Assembly (NCBI RefSeq): GCF_003966225.1
Contig: NZ_RXNU01000009.1
Span: 1 to 64,000, forward strand
Length of the DNA: 64,000 nucleotides
Direction of reading: 5' to 3'
From: Shewanella canadensis
GTDB taxonomy: Bacteria > Pseudomonadota > Gammaproteobacteria > Enterobacterales > Shewanellaceae
The translations under genes were made by a program, and so were the position numbers. Shown in pieces: positions 62,898 through 64,000 of the stretch; positions within the stretch are counted from its first letter, which is position 1, and each line of letters opens with the position of its first letter. Below the pieces are notes generated by a model. It was not told where the DNA came from and ran no database searches. It saw nothing but the letters and a program-made list of their open reading frames with translations.

Positions 62898-62995
62898 TGT
62901 GATTCCTTCTTTATAAATTAGGCTGTACTAAAGTATCGTACAGCCTAGTCTAATCACGTTAAAAATCTACCGTTTATCTATAAAGATATCGGGTA

Positions 62996-64000
62996 TTACA
63001 TACCTTTAGTAAAGGTACGAGTGATAACGTCTTGTTGTTGCTCTGGAGTCAATGCATTGAAGCGAACTGCATAGCCTGACACTCGAATCGTAAGCTGTGG
63101 GTATTTATCTGGGTTAACCACTGCATCTTCAAGCATTTCACGGTTCATAACGTTAACGTTCAGGTGCTGACCACCTTCGCGGCTGTCATTATGAGCGAAG
63201 TAACCGTCCATCAGAGCTGCTAAGTTAGCGCGACGTCCGTCTTCATCTTTACCTAACGCATTTGGAACGATAGAGAAAGTATATGAGATACCATCCTGAG
63301 CGTGAGCAAATGGCAGTTTAGCAACAGAAGTTAGTGATGCAACCGCACCTTTCTCGTCACGACCATGCATAGGGTTTGCACCCGGAGCAAATGGTGCGCC
63401 AGCTGGACGACCGTCTGGAGTCGTACCTGTTTTCTTACCGTACACAACGTTAGAGGTGATGGTTAGAATTGACTGAGTAGGGATCGCGTTACGGTACATC
63501 TTCATGCTACGGATTTTAGCCATAAAGCGCTCTACAAGCTCTGTCGCTAAGTCATCGACGCGTGCATCGTTGTTACCGAACTTAGGATAATCACCTTCGA
63601 TGTCGAAATCGACAGCAATACCGTGCTCGTCACGGATTGGCTTAACTGTTGCAAACTTGATTGCTGAAAGTGAATCGGCAGCAATAGAAAGACCGGCAAT
63701 ACCACACGCCATAGTACGACGAACGTCACGGTCATGAAGTGCCATTAGGGCTGCTTCATAAGAGTACTTGTCGTGCATGTAGTGGATAGAGTTAAGCGCA
63801 GTGACATACTGTGTCGCTAACCAATCCATCATGGTGTCAAGGCGACCCATAACGTCATCAAAGTCTAAAACTTCAGATGTGATGGCATCGAACTTAGGAC
63901 CGATCTGAGTCTTAAGTTTTTCATCCAAGCCGCCATTGATAGCGTAAAGCATTGTTTTTGCAAGGTTAGCTCGAGCTCCGAAGAACTGCATGTGCTGACC
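62996..64000 (-). CDS. pflB: Formate C-acetyltransferase (pyruvate formate-lyase), 3' part
   Basis: The frame is open to the right edge, so only about 335 C-terminal residues are present, starting with GQHMQFFGARANLAK. The glycyl-radical motif RVSGYAVRFN lies near the C terminus, followed by the typical end QQDVITRTFTKGM. The catalytic Cys-Cys pair is expected in the missing N-terminal part. The enzyme splits pyruvate and CoA to formate and acetyl-CoA without oxygen, and feeds Pta/AckA encoded alongside. Confidence 0.95.
   Translation of the reverse strand, partial: GQHMQFFGARANLAKTMLYAINGGLDEKLKTQIGPKFDAITSEVLDFDDVMGRLDTMMDWLATQYVTALNSIHYMHDKYSYEAALMALHDRDVRRTMACGIAGLSIAADSLSAIKFATVKPIRDEHGIAVDFDIEGDYPKFGNNDARVDDLATELVERFMAKIRSMKMYRNAIPTQSILTITSNVVYGKKTGTTPDGRPAGAPFAPGANPMHGRDEKGAVASLTSVAKLPFAHAQDGISYTFSIVPNALGKDEDGRRANLAALMDGYFAHNDSREGGQHLNVNVMNREMLEDAVVNPDKYPQLTIRVSGYAVRFNALTPEQQQDVITRTFTKGM

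Noticed and set aside
1..64000. CRISPR arrays, tRNA and rRNA genes, complete insertion sequences
   Set aside because: No regular spacer-repeat array, no cloverleaf or rRNA-like stretch, and no transposase reading frame was recognised; the 30-bp tandem units at 13985-14110 lack spacers.

Overview
The window looks like chromosome of a marine gammaproteobacterium, most probably Shewanella or a close relative. The signs are a trp-rnm-yciO-scpAB-rluB-yciK block, a separate xthA-yciI-yciB block, a Pla-1/cef (VolA-like) lipoprotein lipase, diheme cytochromes of the type named after Shewanella SO2930, tesA-ybbAP, and ackA-pta next to yfbV and pflBA. This rests on gene content and protein character; no database was searched. 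No rRNA, tRNA, CRISPR array, prophage or complete transposase gene is visible.

Layout. 1-5.2 kb: alpha/beta hydrolase, YcbL-type metallo-beta-lactamase-fold hydrolase, a DUF1097 membrane protein and a methyl-accepting chemotaxis protein. 5.2-10.4 kb: fatty-acid use (fadH, a divergent AraC-type regulator, fadD) with a perfect PsrA-type palindrome upstream of fadD. 10.5-14.2 kb: xthA, yciI, yciB and a membrane-bound ExeA/GspA-like ATPase that carries a C10 tract and sits behind a tandem repeat array with repeated Shine-Dalgarno cores. 14.3-16.4 kb: a secreted S9 peptidase. 16.6-24.0 kb: a probable nickel island (TonB-dependent receptor, NikR, NikABCDE). 24.3-25.5 kb: HD-GYP phosphodiesterase. 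25.6-32.7 kb: the complete trpEGD(CF)BA operon with a trpL leader peptide (three Trp codons), attenuator and promoter. 33-38 kb: rnm/trpH, yciO, scpA-scpB-rluB, yciK. 38.3-43.3 kb: VolA-like lipase, sohB, a second AraC-type regulator.

43.4-49.1 kb is the most unusual part. A lipoprotein fuses a parallel beta-helix domain to a diheme cytochrome domain, and a separate gene downstream repeats the cytochrome half. Next to them a DUF481 outer-membrane gene is broken by a 264-bp MITE-like element with terminal inverted repeats and a 3-bp target duplication. 49.2-64 kb: tesA, ybbA-ybbP, a TIGR01777 epimerase, an AI-2E/PerM exporter, a methyltransferase, small genes (one of 32 codons), a cluster of DnaA-box-like sites, pta, ackA, yfbV, pflA and the 3' part of pflB, which runs off the right edge.

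Shared themes: lipid handling (fadH, fadD, lipase, tesA), mixed-acid/acetate metabolism (pflBA, ackA-pta), tryptophan synthesis under attenuation, and metal import. Short dispersed repeats around a GAATGGTTATTC-like core occur at 3.4, 32.9 and 48.7 kb, and related ends occur at 41.0 and 47.6 kb.
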